Source of the DNA: Pelomonas sp046294815
Lineage (GTDB): Bacteria; Pseudomonadota; Gammaproteobacteria; Burkholderiales; Burkholderiaceae_C
Reading direction: 5' to 3'
Assembly (NCBI GenBank): GCA_046294815.1
Contig: JBKBOJ010000001.1
Coordinates: 62,001-126,000 of the forward strand
Length of the DNA stretch: 64,000 nucleotides
Numbering within the stretch: the stretch's first letter is position 1; every line of letters begins with the position of its first letter. Below are positions 51,393 to 61,345 of this stretch, piece by piece. The notes beneath the pieces are model-generated. The model saw only the letters and a list, made by a program, of their open reading frames with translations, ran no database searches and was not told where the DNA came from. A program made the position numbers and the translations under genes.

Positions 51393-52118
51393 GTGCAGAC
51401 CCAGCTGATCAAGTCCAGCGACCGCGGCTATGCCGACCACGGCTGGCTGAAGTCCTTTCACAGCTTTTCGTTCGCCGACTACTACGACCCGGCGCGCATG
51501 GGCTTTGGCGCGTTGCGCGTCATCAACGAGGACCAGATCGCCCCGGGCACCGGCTTTGGCACGCATGGCCACCGCGACATGGAGATCATCAGCTACGTGC
51601 TGTCCGGCGAGCTGGCGCACAAGGACAGCATGGGCAACGGCGAGGCGGGATCTGCCAACTCGGGCGTCATCCGCCCCGGCGATGTGCAGCGCATGAGCGC
51701 GGGCACCGGCGTGATGCACAGCGAGTTCAACCATGCCAAGGACCAGGCCACGCACTTCCTGCAGATCTGGATCATGCCGAACCAGCGCGGCATTGCGCCC
51801 AGCTATGAGCAGAAGCATTTCGACGCAGCCTCCAAGCGCGGCAGGCTGCGGCTGGTGGCGGCCAACGACGGTGCGCACGGCGCCGTGACCATCCATGCCG
51901 ATGCCAAGCTGTACGCCGGCCTGTTCGACGGCGCCGAAGCTGCAGAGCTGGCGCTTGCGCCCGGCCGGCTCGCCTACGTGCACCTCGTGCGCGGCGCGCT
52001 CAAGGTCAACGGGCAAGACCTGACGGCGGGTGATGCCTTGCAGGTTCGCGAAGCATCGCGCGTCTCGCTGTCCGGCGGCCAGGACGCCGAAGTGCTGGTC
52101 TTCGACCTCGCAGCCTGA
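51393..52118 (+). CDS. Pirin family protein
   Basis: The 241-residue bicupin has the pirin metal ligands in THGHRDMEIISYVLSG and in GVMHSEFNH, plus HSFSFADYYDPARMGFGALRVIN at the start. Bacterial pirins of this type are often quercetin 2,3-dioxygenase-like or redox-linked. The GTG start is supported by AAGGAG at 51381-51386. It is followed at 32 bp by the flavodoxin gene and is divergent from a LysR regulator, an arrangement seen in electrophile/redox responses. Confidence 0.9.
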   Translation: MQTQLIKSSDRGYADHGWLKSFHSFSFADYYDPARMGFGALRVINEDQIAPGTGFGTHGHRDMEIISYVLSGELAHKDSMGNGEAGSANSGVIRPGDVQRMSAGTGVMHSEFNHAKDQATHFLQIWIMPNQRGIAPSYEQKHFDAASKRGRLRLVAANDGAHGAVTIHADAKLYAGLFDGAEAAELALAPGRLAYVHLVRGALKVNGQDLTAGDALQVREASRVSLSGGQDAEVLVFDLAA

Positions 52119-52150
52119 AACTCCCTCCAACCCACCAAGAGGAAATCGCC

Positions 52151-52705
52151 ATGAGCAAGATCATCGTTCTCTACCACTCCGGCTACGGCCACACCAAGAA
52201 GGTCGCGGAGGCCGTGGCCGGCGCCGCAGGTGCGCAGCTGATCGCCATCGACGCCGAGGGCAACATCACCGAAGCCGACTGGGCAGCGCTGGCCGCGGCC
52301 GACGGCATCGTCTTCGGCACACCCACCTACATGGGCGGCCCGAGCTGGCAGTTCAAGAAGTTCGCCGATGCCAGCAGCAAGCCCTGGTACGCGCAGCTGT
52401 GGAAGGACAAGATCGCCGCCGGCTTCACGAACTCCGCCACGCTGAACGGCGACAAGCAGGGCACGCTGCAGTACTTGCATGCGCTGAGCCAGCAGCACGG
52501 CATGATCTGGGTGGGCATGGGCATGAAGGCGCCCAACCACAAGGCCGCCACGCGCGACGACCTGAACAACCTGGGCGGCTATGCCGGCCTCATCACGCAG
52601 ACGCCCAGCGACGCCTCGGCCGAAGAGATGGTGCCGGGCGACATCGCGACGGCCAAGGCCTTCGGCGAGCGCGTGAAGGCGGTCGTCGAGCGCTGGACCC
52701 AATAA
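52151..52705 (+). CDS. Flavodoxin-family NAD(P)H:quinone oxidoreductase-like protein
   Basis: The 184-residue protein has the FMN phosphate loop in YHSGYGHTKKVAEAV and the FGTPTYMGG ring-stacking block of WrbA-type flavodoxins. Such proteins reduce quinones with two electrons and limit redox cycling. GAGGAAAT precedes the ATG. It is in one operon with the pirin gene. Confidence 0.88.
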   Translation: MSKIIVLYHSGYGHTKKVAEAVAGAAGAQLIAIDAEGNITEADWAALAAADGIVFGTPTYMGGPSWQFKKFADASSKPWYAQLWKDKIAAGFTNSATLNGDKQGTLQYLHALSQQHGMIWVGMGMKAPNHKAATRDDLNNLGGYAGLITQTPSDASAEEMVPGDIATAKAFGERVKAVVERWTQ

Positions 52706-52784
52706 GCCCCAGATCGCGCAGCCCAGCACCCTGCAGGCAGCGGCCGCGGCCCAGCGCGCGCAGCCGTGCGAGGTCGTCACTGCG

Positions 52785-52801
52785 GGCGCCATCGTGGCGC
52801 C
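52785..52801. terminator. Hairpin between convergent flavodoxin and sulfate-binding genes
   Basis: GGCGCCA and TGGCGCC form a perfect 7-bp stem with a TCG loop. It lies in the 164-bp gap between two convergent stops. No T-run follows, so Rho-independent action is uncertain. Confidence 0.45.
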
Positions 52802-52869
52802 GCCCCAGGTCCGCTGCCGACAGGAGCAACAAGACTTCACATCCCGTTGCCGCCGTCAGGTCGCCCGCC

Positions 52870-53853
52870 TCACTTCACGTAGATGCGGTCAAAGATGCCG
52901 CCGTCGTCGAAGTGCGCCTTCTGCACCGAGCGCCAGTCGCCAAACAGCTCGCCCAGCGTGAACAGCTTGACCGGCTGGAATTGCTTGGCGTACTTGGCCG
53001 CGACCTTGGCATCGCGCGGGCGGTAGTGGTTCTGCGCGGCCAGCTCCTGGCCCTCGGGACCGTACAGGAACTCCAGGTAGGCCTGGGCGGTCTTCCGGGT
53101 GCCGCGCTTGTCCACGACCTTGTCGACCACGGCCACCGGCGGCTCGGCCAGGATGGACAGGCTGGGCGTGACGATCTCGAACTTCTCCGGGCCCAGTTCT
53201 TTGACGGCCAGCAAGGCCTCGTTCTCCCACGCGATCAGCACGTCGCCGATGCCGCGCTCGACAAACGTCGTCGTCGAGCCGCGCGCGCCGGAGTCCAGCA
53301 CCTTGACGTTGGCGAAGATTTTCTTGACGAAGTCCTGCGCCGTGGCCGGCGTGCCGCCGTTCTTCAGGTGGTAGCCCCAGGCGGCCAGGTAGTTCCAGCG
53401 CGCGCCGCCGCTGGTCTTGGGGTTGGGGGTGACGACTTCCACGCCCGGCTTGATCAGGTCGTTCCAGTCCTTGATGCCCTTGGGGTTGCCCTTGCGCACC
53501 AGGAACACGATGGTGGACGTGTAGGGCGAAGCGTTCTGCGGCAGACGCTTCTGCCAGTCAAGCGGCAGCAGCTTGTGGTCGGCAATCGCGTCGATGTCGT
53601 AGGCCAGCGCCAGCGTGACGACGTCGGCCTCCAGGCCGTCGATGACGGAGCGGGCCTGCTTGCCCGAGCCGCCGTGCGAGGTCTTGATCACGACGGTCTC
53701 GCCGGTCCTGGCCTTCCAGTGGGCGGCGAAGGCCTTGTTGAAGTCTTGATACAGCTCGCGCGTCGGGTCGTAGGAGACGTTGAGCAGCGTGGTCTGGGCC
53801 AGGGCTGCGCCGGCGGCGAGCGAAAGGGTGAGGGCGGTGAGCAGGTGTCGCAT
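52870..53853 (-). CDS. sbp: Sulfate-binding periplasmic protein 1
   Basis: The 327-residue protein has a signal peptide (ending ALAQT) and the sulfate-binding-protein sequence LLNVSYDPTRELYQDFN, SHGGSGKQARSVIDGLEADVVTLAL and VVDKVVDKRGTRK. It captures sulfate or thiosulfate and delivers it to CysTWA. It is encoded apart from the transporter operon and is a paralogue of the copy at 58231. The two may differ in affinity or regulation. Confidence 0.93.
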   Translation of the reverse strand: MRHLLTALTLSLAAGAALAQTTLLNVSYDPTRELYQDFNKAFAAHWKARTGETVVIKTSHGGSGKQARSVIDGLEADVVTLALAYDIDAIADHKLLPLDWQKRLPQNASPYTSTIVFLVRKGNPKGIKDWNDLIKPGVEVVTPNPKTSGGARWNYLAAWGYHLKNGGTPATAQDFVKKIFANVKVLDSGARGSTTTFVERGIGDVLIAWENEALLAVKELGPEKFEIVTPSLSILAEPPVAVVDKVVDKRGTRKTAQAYLEFLYGPEGQELAAQNHYRPRDAKVAAKYAKQFQPVKLFTLGELFGDWRSVQKAHFDDGGIFDRIYVK

Positions 53854-53988
53854 GTGCTTGGGGAGGGAGGGAAAGGATCAGACCGCCTGCGCCCAGGCCA
53901 GCGCGGGGCCGTGGCGCGCGGCGTCGACCACCTCGCGCTGGGTGCCATTCTGGGAAGCCGGCCTTCTGCTGTCGTCGAATGAATCGCG

Positions 53989-53998
53989 ATATCGATAT
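53989..53998. promoter_or_regulatory. Palindrome in the sbp upstream region
   Basis: ATATCGATAT is a perfect 10-bp palindrome in an AT-richer patch of the 217-bp divergent region between sbp and the hydrolase. It may be an operator for sulfur control (CysB-type), but that is inference only. TACAGT further right could serve the hydrolase. Confidence 0.35.
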
Positions 53999-54070
53999 GC
54001 GTTTCCCGACGCTGGACTGGGGCTTGGCCGGCTCACTACAGTCGTGGCGCCCTGCAGTTGGAGATCCGCG

Positions 54071-54952
54071 ATGCAGAACCCGAGTGAGATCCCGGCCGAG
54101 GCCTGGCCGCTGTTCGACCGCTATGTGCACGGCGAGCTGAGCCGGCGCGGCTTTCTGGATCAGGCCGCGCGCTTTGCCGGTGGGCCGGCGGGTGCAGCGG
54201 CATTGCTGGCCGCCTTGAGCCCCGACTTCGCCGCAGCCCAGCAGGTCAAGCCCGATGACGCCCGGCTGGCCACGCGCCGCCAGGCCTTCGCGTCGCCCGA
54301 CGGCAACGGCCAGGTGCAGGGTTACCTCGCCAAGCCGGCCAACGCCACGGGCGCGCTGCCGGCGGTGCTGGTGGTGCACGAGAACCGCGGGCTGAATCCG
54401 CACATCGAGGACATCGCCCGCCGCGTCGCGCTGGCCGGCTACGTGGCCTATGCGCCCGACGCGCTGACCCCGCTGGGCGGCTATCCCGGCAACGAGGACG
54501 ACGCGCGCGCGCTGTTCCAGCAGCTGGACCCCGCCAGGGCACGGGCCGACATCGTGGCCGCCGCGCGCGGCCTGCTGACGCTGGCCGACGCCAACGGCAA
54601 ACTCGGCGTGGTGGGCTTTTGCTGGGGGGGTGCGCTGGCCAGCCATGTGGCCACGCAGGTGCCGGAGCTGGCGCTGGCCGTGCCCTTCTACGGTGGTGCG
54701 CCGGCGGCGGCGGACGTGCCGCGTATCAAGGCCCGGCTGCAGCTCCACTACGCGGCCAACGACGAGCGCGTCAACGCCACCTGACCGCCGTTTGAGGCCG
54801 CGCTGAAGGCGGCGGGCGTGCGCTACGAGGCCTTCATCTACCCCGGCACGCAGCACGGCTTCAACAACGACACGACGCCGCGCTATGACGCCGAGGCAGC
54901 CAAACTGGCCTGGGAGCGGACGCTGGCCGCCTTCAAGGCGGCGCTGGGCTGA
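54071..54952 (+). pseudogene. Dienelactone hydrolase gene interrupted by an in-frame TGA
   Basis: The frame reads as a 293-codon dienelactone-hydrolase-family protein broken at codon 238 (TGA, 54782-54784). Before the stop are a Tat-type signal (SRRGFLDQAARFAGG), the nucleophile Cys in GFCWGG and the triad Asp in AANDERVNA. After the stop the same frame continues with PPFEAALKAAGVRYEAFIYPG and QHGFNND, which holds the triad His, and ends normally. The family usually has Trp there, so TGG to TGA is the simplest change. The truncated product would lack the catalytic His. Confidence 0.82.
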
Positions 54953-55264
54953 GCCTCAGACGGCGAGGGGTCACGCGCGCGAGCCCGCGTGCTGCGGCCT
55001 TTGTTTCGCGGCACGTCGGGATCGGGCGGTGCAAGAAGCAGCGCTGCGCGCACGGGCGAGTCGGTTGGGTTGGCCAGGCGGCGGCCAGCGCCAGGCAGAC
55101 CACGCCTTCGATCACCGCCTCGATGGGGCGCGGAACAGGTCGCGACGTTGATGGCGGTGCTGCTCGTTCGGATCTCCCCTGGAGCGGGAGATCCCGGCGG
55201 GTACGTGGAATGGGCGTCAGGCAACAAAGCGTTGCGCAGCCAGGCATGCGCAGGGCTTACAGCA
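54953..55264. other. 312-bp gap without a recognisable gene
   Basis: I see no ORF with coding character here. It contains a perfect 9-bp hairpin, GGATCTCCC (55170-55178) with GGGAGATCC (55186-55194) and a 7-nt loop. This could end transcription of the minus-strand cysTWA operon, or of the hydrolase. Confidence 0.5.
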
Positions 55265-56322
<1,058 letters not shown>

Positions 56323-56326
<4 letters not shown>

Positions 56327-57204
56327 TCGTTCCCGTGCGACTGGCTGGCGCGCCACTCGATGATTTGCTTGATCACCAGCGTCACCAGCGCCAGCAACGC
56401 CAGCAGCGAGGCCACGGCGAAGGCGGCGGCGAACTGGTATTCGTTGTAGAGGATCTCGACGTGCAGTGGCAGCGTGTTGGTCAGGCCGCGGATGTGGCCC
56501 GACACGACCGACACCGCGCCGAACTCGCCCATGGCCCGCGCATTGCACAGGATGACGCCGTACAGCAGGCCCCACTTGATGTTGGGCAGCGTGACGCGGC
56601 GGAAGGTCTGCCAACCGCTGGCACCCAGCACGGTGGCGGCTTCCTCCTCGTCCTTGCCCTGGGCCTGCATCAGCGGGATCAGCTCGCGCGCGACGAAGGG
56701 GAAGGTGACGAAGATGGTTGCCAGCACGATGCCTGGCACGGCAAAGATGATCTTGATGTCGTGGGCCTGCAGCCAGGGGCCGAGCCAGCCGTTGGCACCG
56801 AACACCAGCACATACATCAGGCCGGCCACCACCGGCGAGACCGAGAAGGGCAGGTCGATCAGCGTGATCAGAATCTGCTTGCCAGGGAACTCGTGCTTGG
56901 CGATCAGCCAGGCAGCGCTGACACCGAACAGCAGGTTCAGCGGCACGGCGATGGCGGCAGCCGTCAGCGTCAGCTTGATGGCCGACAGCGTCTCCGGGTC
57001 GGCCAGCGACGTGAAGTAGAGCCCCCAGCCCTTGCGCAAGGCCTCGGTGAAGACGGCCACCAGCGGCAGGATCAGGAAGATCAGGAAGAAGCCCAGGCCC
57101 AGCGTCAGCAGCGCAAGCCGCACCCAGGGTGCCTCGCGGGTGGCCGGGTTGTCCTGGTATTTGGCGCGGGCGCGGGCCGGCGCGAGGTGGAGGGTGGTGC
57201 TCAT
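56323..57204 (-). CDS. cysW: Sulfate ABC transporter permease CysW
   Basis: The 293-residue inner-membrane permease has about six spans and the EAA loop region EEEAATVLGASGWQTFRRVTLPNIKWGLLYG that docks onto CysA. The motif IDLPFSVSPVVAGL is typical of CysW. The ATG overlaps the cysT stop by 4 bp. Confidence 0.95.
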
Positions 57205-58067
57205 CGCGCACCCCGCTGGGACGTCCAGGCCTGCAGCCCGTTGATGATGAGCAGCAGCACGAAGCTGACCACCAGCATGACGGTGGCAATCGCCGTGGCG
57301 CCGACGTAGTCGTATTGCTCCAGCTTGGAGATGATCATCAGCGGCGTGATCTCGCTGACCAGCGGGATATTGCCGGCGATGAAGATCACCGAGCCGTACT
57401 CGCCGACGGCGCGCGCAAAGGCCAGCGCGAAGCCGGTCAGCAGCGCGGGCAGCAGCGTGGGCAGTACGACGTGGCGGAAGGTCTGCCAGCGCTGCGCGCC
57501 CAGCGACGCGGCAGCCTCCTCCAGTTCGGTCTCCATGTCCTCCAGCACCGGTTGCACGGTGCGCACGATGAAGGGCAGGCCGATGAAGATCAGCGCCAGC
57601 AGCACGCCCAGCGGCGTGAAGGCGATCTTCAGGCCCTCGGGGCCGAACAGGAAAGCCAGCGTGCCACCTGGCGCAAACAGCGCGCCGACCCAACCGTTGG
57701 GCGCGTAAAGCGCCGTCAGCGCGATGCCGGCGACGGCGGTAGGCAGCGCGAAGGGCAGGTCGATGAGCGCGTCGACCAGCTTCTTGCCAGGGAACTCATA
57801 GCGCACGATGCACCAGGCCAGGATGAGGCCGAAGACCAGGTTGATGGCCGCTGCGATCAGCGCGGCGCCGAAGCTGAGCTTGTAGGAGGCCATCACGCGC
57901 GGTGACGTCGCTGCGGCCCAGAACGCCTCCCAGCCATGGCCGGACGATTTCAGGAACACCGCGGCCAGCGGCACCAGCACGATGAGGGACAGATAGAACA
58001 GCGTGAAACCCAGCGTCGGCGCGAAGCCGGGAAGCACGCGCCGTCGTCCCAACGAGAACGAAGCCAT
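57201..58067 (-). CDS. cysT: Sulfate ABC transporter permease CysT
   Basis: The 288-residue permease pairs with CysW. It has six spans, IDLPFALPTAVAGIALTALY and the EAA loop ELEEAAASLGAQRWQTFRHVVLPTLLPALLTG. The ATG at 58067 is chosen because MASFSLGRRRVLPGF begins the conserved N-terminus. It lies 163 bp after the second sulfate-binding gene. Confidence 0.95.
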   Translation of the reverse strand: MASFSLGRRRVLPGFAPTLGFTLFYLSLIVLVPLAAVFLKSSGHGWEAFWAAATSPRVMASYKLSFGAALIAAAINLVFGLILAWCIVRYEFPGKKLVDALIDLPFALPTAVAGIALTALYAPNGWVGALFAPGGTLAFLFGPEGLKIAFTPLGVLLALIFIGLPFIVRTVQPVLEDMETELEEAAASLGAQRWQTFRHVVLPTLLPALLTGFALAFARAVGEYGSVIFIAGNIPLVSEITPLMIISKLEQYDYVGATAIATVMLVVSFVLLLIINGLQAWTSQRGAR

Positions 58068-58230
58068 GAGAGTGATGGGGATTGGTACTGCATTTAGGGC
58101 CGGGCGCCGGGCCGCGCCCAAGCCGGTCCGCGTGGGCGATGTGGGAGCGGCGTCAAGCCGCGCGCATCGCCATCGCCTCGGTGGATAGACCCGCCTCGCA
58201 CGCGTTCGGCGTCGCGCGCTGGGTGGGGCG

Positions 58231-59241
58231 TCAGCGTTTGATGCTGGCCATCACCTGGTCGAAGGTGCCGCCATCCGCAAAGTGCTGCTTGCTCACCTTG
58301 GCCCAGCCGCCCAGCGTCTGATCCACGGTGAACAGCTTGATGTCGGCGAAGCGCTGCTGGTGCTTCTTGAAGATGGCCGGGTCGCGCGGGCGGAAGTTGT
58401 TCTGCGCGATGATCTCTTGCGCCTGCGGGCTCCAGTGGAAGTCCAGGTAGGCCTTGGCCAGTGCGGCCGTGCCCTTTTTGGCGGCGACCTTGTCGACGAG
58501 GGCCACGGGGGCCTCGGTCTCGATGGACACGCTGGGGTTGACCTGCTCGAACTGGCCCTTGCCGAACTCGTTCTCGATCAGCTCCACCTCGGCCTCGAAG
58601 GTGACCAGCACGTCGCCGATGCCCCGCTGAGTGAAGGTGGTCGTGGCGCCGCGGCCGCCGCCGTCCAACACCGGCACATTGGCCAGCACCTTGGTGACCA
58701 ACTCGCGAGCCTGCGCTTCGCTGCCGCCCTTGGCGATGACGCTGCCCCACAGGGCCAGGTAGCTGTAGCGGCCGTTGCCCGTCACCTTGGGGTTGGGGAT
58801 GATGACCTGCACGCCGGGGCGGGCCAGGTCCGCCCAGTCCTTGATGCCCTTGGGGTTGCCCTTGCGCACCAGGAAGGTCATCGTGGACGAGTAGGGCGCC
58901 GCGTTGTTGGGAAAGCGGCTGCGCCAGTCGGCCGGCGTCAGCCCGCTGCTGGCCAGTTGGTCCACGTCGGTGGCCTGATTCATCGTCACCACGTCCGCTT
59001 CCAGGCCGCCGATGACGGCGCCGATCTGCTTGCTGGAGCCGCCATGGCTCTGGTTGACCGTCACGTTGAAGCCCTTGGCCTTCTGCGCCGCGACGAAGGC
59101 GGGGTTGAGCTGCTTGTACAGCTCGCGCGCCACGTCGTAGGAGACGTTCAGCAGCGTCGTATCGGCAGCCAGCGCCGGCAGGGCTGCGCAGGCGGCCAAC
59201 AGAGCCAGCGTGGTGCGGCGGGTGAACTTGGAGAGGGGCAT
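58231..59241 (-). CDS. cysP: Sulfate-binding periplasmic protein 2
   Basis: The 336-residue protein starts MPLSKFTRRTTLALLAACAALPALA, a signal peptide with twin Arg. It continues with LLNVSYDVARELYKQLN, SHGGSSKQIGAVIGGLEADVVTMNQ and LVRKGNPKGIKDWADL, as in the first sulfate-binding protein. It is the first gene of cysP-T-W-A. Either sulfate or thiosulfate could be the ligand. Confidence 0.93.
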   Translation of the reverse strand: MPLSKFTRRTTLALLAACAALPALAADTTLLNVSYDVARELYKQLNPAFVAAQKAKGFNVTVNQSHGGSSKQIGAVIGGLEADVVTMNQATDVDQLASSGLTPADWRSRFPNNAAPYSSTMTFLVRKGNPKGIKDWADLARPGVQVIIPNPKVTGNGRYSYLALWGSVIAKGGSEAQARELVTKVLANVPVLDGGGRGATTTFTQRGIGDVLVTFEAEVELIENEFGKGQFEQVNPSVSIETEAPVALVDKVAAKKGTAALAKAYLDFHWSPQAQEIIAQNNFRPRDPAIFKKHQQRFADIKLFTVDQTLGGWAKVSKQHFADGGTFDQVMASIKR

Positions 59242-59288
59242 GGTGTCGAGGACGTCGTTGGAACGAAGCCGCGAGGGTGCCCCAAGTC

Positions 59289-59327
59289 CCTTATGCAAGG
59301 AACGATAGTTTGCTTATTTCCTTATGC
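59289..59327 (-). promoter_or_regulatory. Direct repeats before the cysPTWA operon
   Basis: CCTTATGC occurs at 59289-59296 and again at 59320-59327, 31 bp apart (about three helical turns), 48-86 bp upstream of the cysP start. A LysR-type regulator such as CysB binding both on one face is plausible. The rest of the 348-bp gap 59242-59589 shows no gene. Confidence 0.45.
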
Positions 59328-59589
59328 CGATCCAGCCAAAGGCGGCACCGCTCGCGGCCGTGCTCTGTCCGCAGGGGCGCGACGGCGGTGTCGGCGCACC
59401 GTCCGAGGTGCTGAGCGATGCACGCAGCGCCGGCGTGCTTTTGCATGCGGGAGCGGGCGGCGCATTTCGGTGGGGGTGTCGGTGTCGTGATCTTGCTGGT
59501 GTGCCAGTGAAACTGCGTTCCGTTTTGCGCGTTACATTGCTGGCCGCACCTACCACCGCGCCGCTTGGCGCACACAGTGAGAGAACTCC

Positions 59590-60408
59590 ATGAGCGTCAT
59601 ACAGCACATCGCCGAAGCCTTCGCCTCAGCCCGCGCCGCCGGCCGCGCTCTAGCGGCGTATCCCGGCACGCCGCCCGCCACGCTGGCTGAGGCCTACGCC
59701 ATCCAGGCCGCGGCCATCGCCCGCTGGCCCGATGCCGTCGCCGGCTGGAAGGTCGCCCGCGTCAACCCGGCCTTTTCAGCGCAGTTCCCTGAGGAGCGCC
59801 TCATCGGCCCCGTGTTCGCGCCCAACGTGCACCGCGTCGAGCCCGGCGGCACGGCGACCTGCCCGGTGTTCGACGGCGGCTTCGCAGCCGTCGAGGCCGA
59901 GGTCGTCATCGTCGTCGCACAGGACGCACCCGCCGGCAAGGCCGATTGGACTGCGGACACCGTGCTGCCCTTCGTCCAGTCCATGCACATCGGCGTGGAA
60001 GTGGCCAGCAGCCCGCTGGCGACGCTGAACGACATCGGCCCCGGGGCGGTGATTTCCGACTTCGGCAACAACTGGGGTGTCGTCGTCGGTGCCGAGATTG
60101 CCAACTGGCGTGAGTTGGAAACCCTCGATGTCCAGACCTTCATCGACGGCGCCTTGGTCGGCACCGGCAAGGTTGCCCTCAAGCCCGGTCCGTTGGGTGC
60201 GTTGGCCTTCACGCTGAACAAGCGGGCCCAGCAGGGCGCCGCGCTGAAGGCAGGAGACGTGATTTCCACCGGCATGATCACCGGCGTGCACGACATCCGC
60301 GTCGGCCAGCGCTCACGGCATGTGTTTGCCGGGGTGGGCGAGCTGCAGGTGCAGATCAGCCGCAGCCTTTCTCGATGCGGGACACCAGAGCGTGGCCAAG
60401 CGAGCTGA
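59590..60408 (+). CDS. 2-keto-4-pentenoate hydratase-like protein
   Basis: The 272-residue protein is of the FAH/MhpD fold: a helical N-terminal part (EAYAIQAAAI and AGWKVARVNPAF), the acidic VEAEVVIVV block, VQSMHIGVEVASSPLATLNDIGP and DFGNNWGVVVG. It hydrates or decarboxylates 2-oxo acids in ring-fission pathways. No pathway partners are adjacent. It is only distantly similar to the hydratase at 31634. The last 15 residues (SRCGTPERGQAS) look like a non-conserved extension. Confidence 0.85.
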   Translation: MSVIQHIAEAFASARAAGRALAAYPGTPPATLAEAYAIQAAAIARWPDAVAGWKVARVNPAFSAQFPEERLIGPVFAPNVHRVEPGGTATCPVFDGGFAAVEAEVVIVVAQDAPAGKADWTADTVLPFVQSMHIGVEVASSPLATLNDIGPGAVISDFGNNWGVVVGAEIANWRELETLDVQTFIDGALVGTGKVALKPGPLGALAFTLNKRAQQGAALKAGDVISTGMITGVHDIRVGQRSRHVFAGVGELQVQISRSLSRCGTPERGQAS

Positions 60409-60501
60409 AGCCAATCCGGACGTGCGCCGGTCAAGCGTCGCGAATCGAGGCGGCTGATCCTTGAACCTGGAAACACCAGTTGAGCCTTGTGGCGGCCTTT
60501 C

Positions 60502-61080
60502 CTAGCGGCGCCGCGACGAGCGCCAGTGGCGGATCAGCAGCCAGGCGCCCAGCATGCCGCCCAGGTGAGCGAAATGGGCCACACCGCTGGCGCGGCTGAA
60601 GCCCAGGATGAGCTCCAGCCCACCGAAGATTGCGACGAAGTACTTGGCCTTCATCGGGATGGGCGGGATCAGCGGCACGATGATGCGGTTGGGAAACAGC
60701 ATGCCGAAGGACAGCAGCAGCCCGAAGATCGCGCCCGAGGCGCCCACCGTCGGCGCGTTGGTGCCTATGGCCCAGGTGAACAGCAGTTGCACCGCTGCCG
60801 CGCTCAGCGCGCTGGCGACCAGGATCTGCGTGTAGCGCCGCGGTCCCCATACCCGCTCCAACTCACCGCCGAACATCCACAGCCCCAGCATGTTGAACAG
60901 CAGGTGCATGAAGTCGCCGTGCAGGAAGGCATAGCTCAGTGGCTGCCAGGGCAGGAAGGCGCCCGAGGCCAGGGGCCAGAGCTCGAACCAGAAGGCCAGC
61001 GTGGGGAACAGGATGAAGAAGCAGTAGACACCGACGCAAGCCAGGATGAAGGCTTTGGTGACCTGAGGCAGCGGGGGCAT
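60502..61080 (-). CDS. Rhomboid family intramembrane serine protease
   Basis: The 192-residue protein has six membrane spans and the rhomboid marks: FLHGDFMHLLFNMLGLWMFGGELE, the nucleophile Ser in GASGAIFG, and the second catalytic His in HFAHLGGM. It cleaves membrane proteins within the lipid bilayer. Its length is that of the minimal bacterial core. It stands alone upstream of the tRNA gene. Confidence 0.93.
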   Translation of the reverse strand: MPPLPQVTKAFILACVGVYCFFILFPTLAFWFELWPLASGAFLPWQPLSYAFLHGDFMHLLFNMLGLWMFGGELERVWGPRRYTQILVASALSAAAVQLLFTWAIGTNAPTVGASGAIFGLLLSFGMLFPNRIIVPLIPPIPMKAKYFVAIFGGLELILGFSRASGVAHFAHLGGMLGAWLLIRHWRSSRRR

Positions 61081-61170
61081 GGAGTCTCGGTGGGGGCGCC
61101 GCAGCGGCGCGTCGCGATCGGAGGGGCCGATGCTTATGGGCCGAGTGTATGCCAGTGATTGCGCGACCTA

Positions 61171-61255
61171 TGGTGCCCCCCGCCGGACTCGAACCGGCAC
61201 ACCTTGCGGCGGGGGATTTTGAGTCCCCTGCGTCTACCGATTCCGCCAGAGGGGC
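61171..61255 (-). tRNA. tRNA-Leu (anticodon CAA)
   Basis: The minus strand folds as a class II tRNA: acceptor GCCCCTC with GGGGGGC, an anticodon stem GGGGA/TCCCC with loop CTCAAAA giving anticodon CAA, a long variable arm (CGCCGCAAGGTGTG) and the T arm CCGGTTCGAGTCCGG. The 3' CCA is encoded. It reads UUG. Confidence 0.93.
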
Positions 61256-61345
61256 CATCGGTCGTGCAACCCGCCGTGATGGCGAGGGGATGCATTATGC
61301 ACTCGCCAAGGCTCGGATTTCGAACCCGCTGCCACAATCACCGTC

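Noticed and set aside
59328..59589. Plus-strand ORF of about 89 codons upstream of the second hydratase
   Set aside because: The composition is Arg/Ala/Gly-rich without motif or ribosome site, so it is treated as noncoding.
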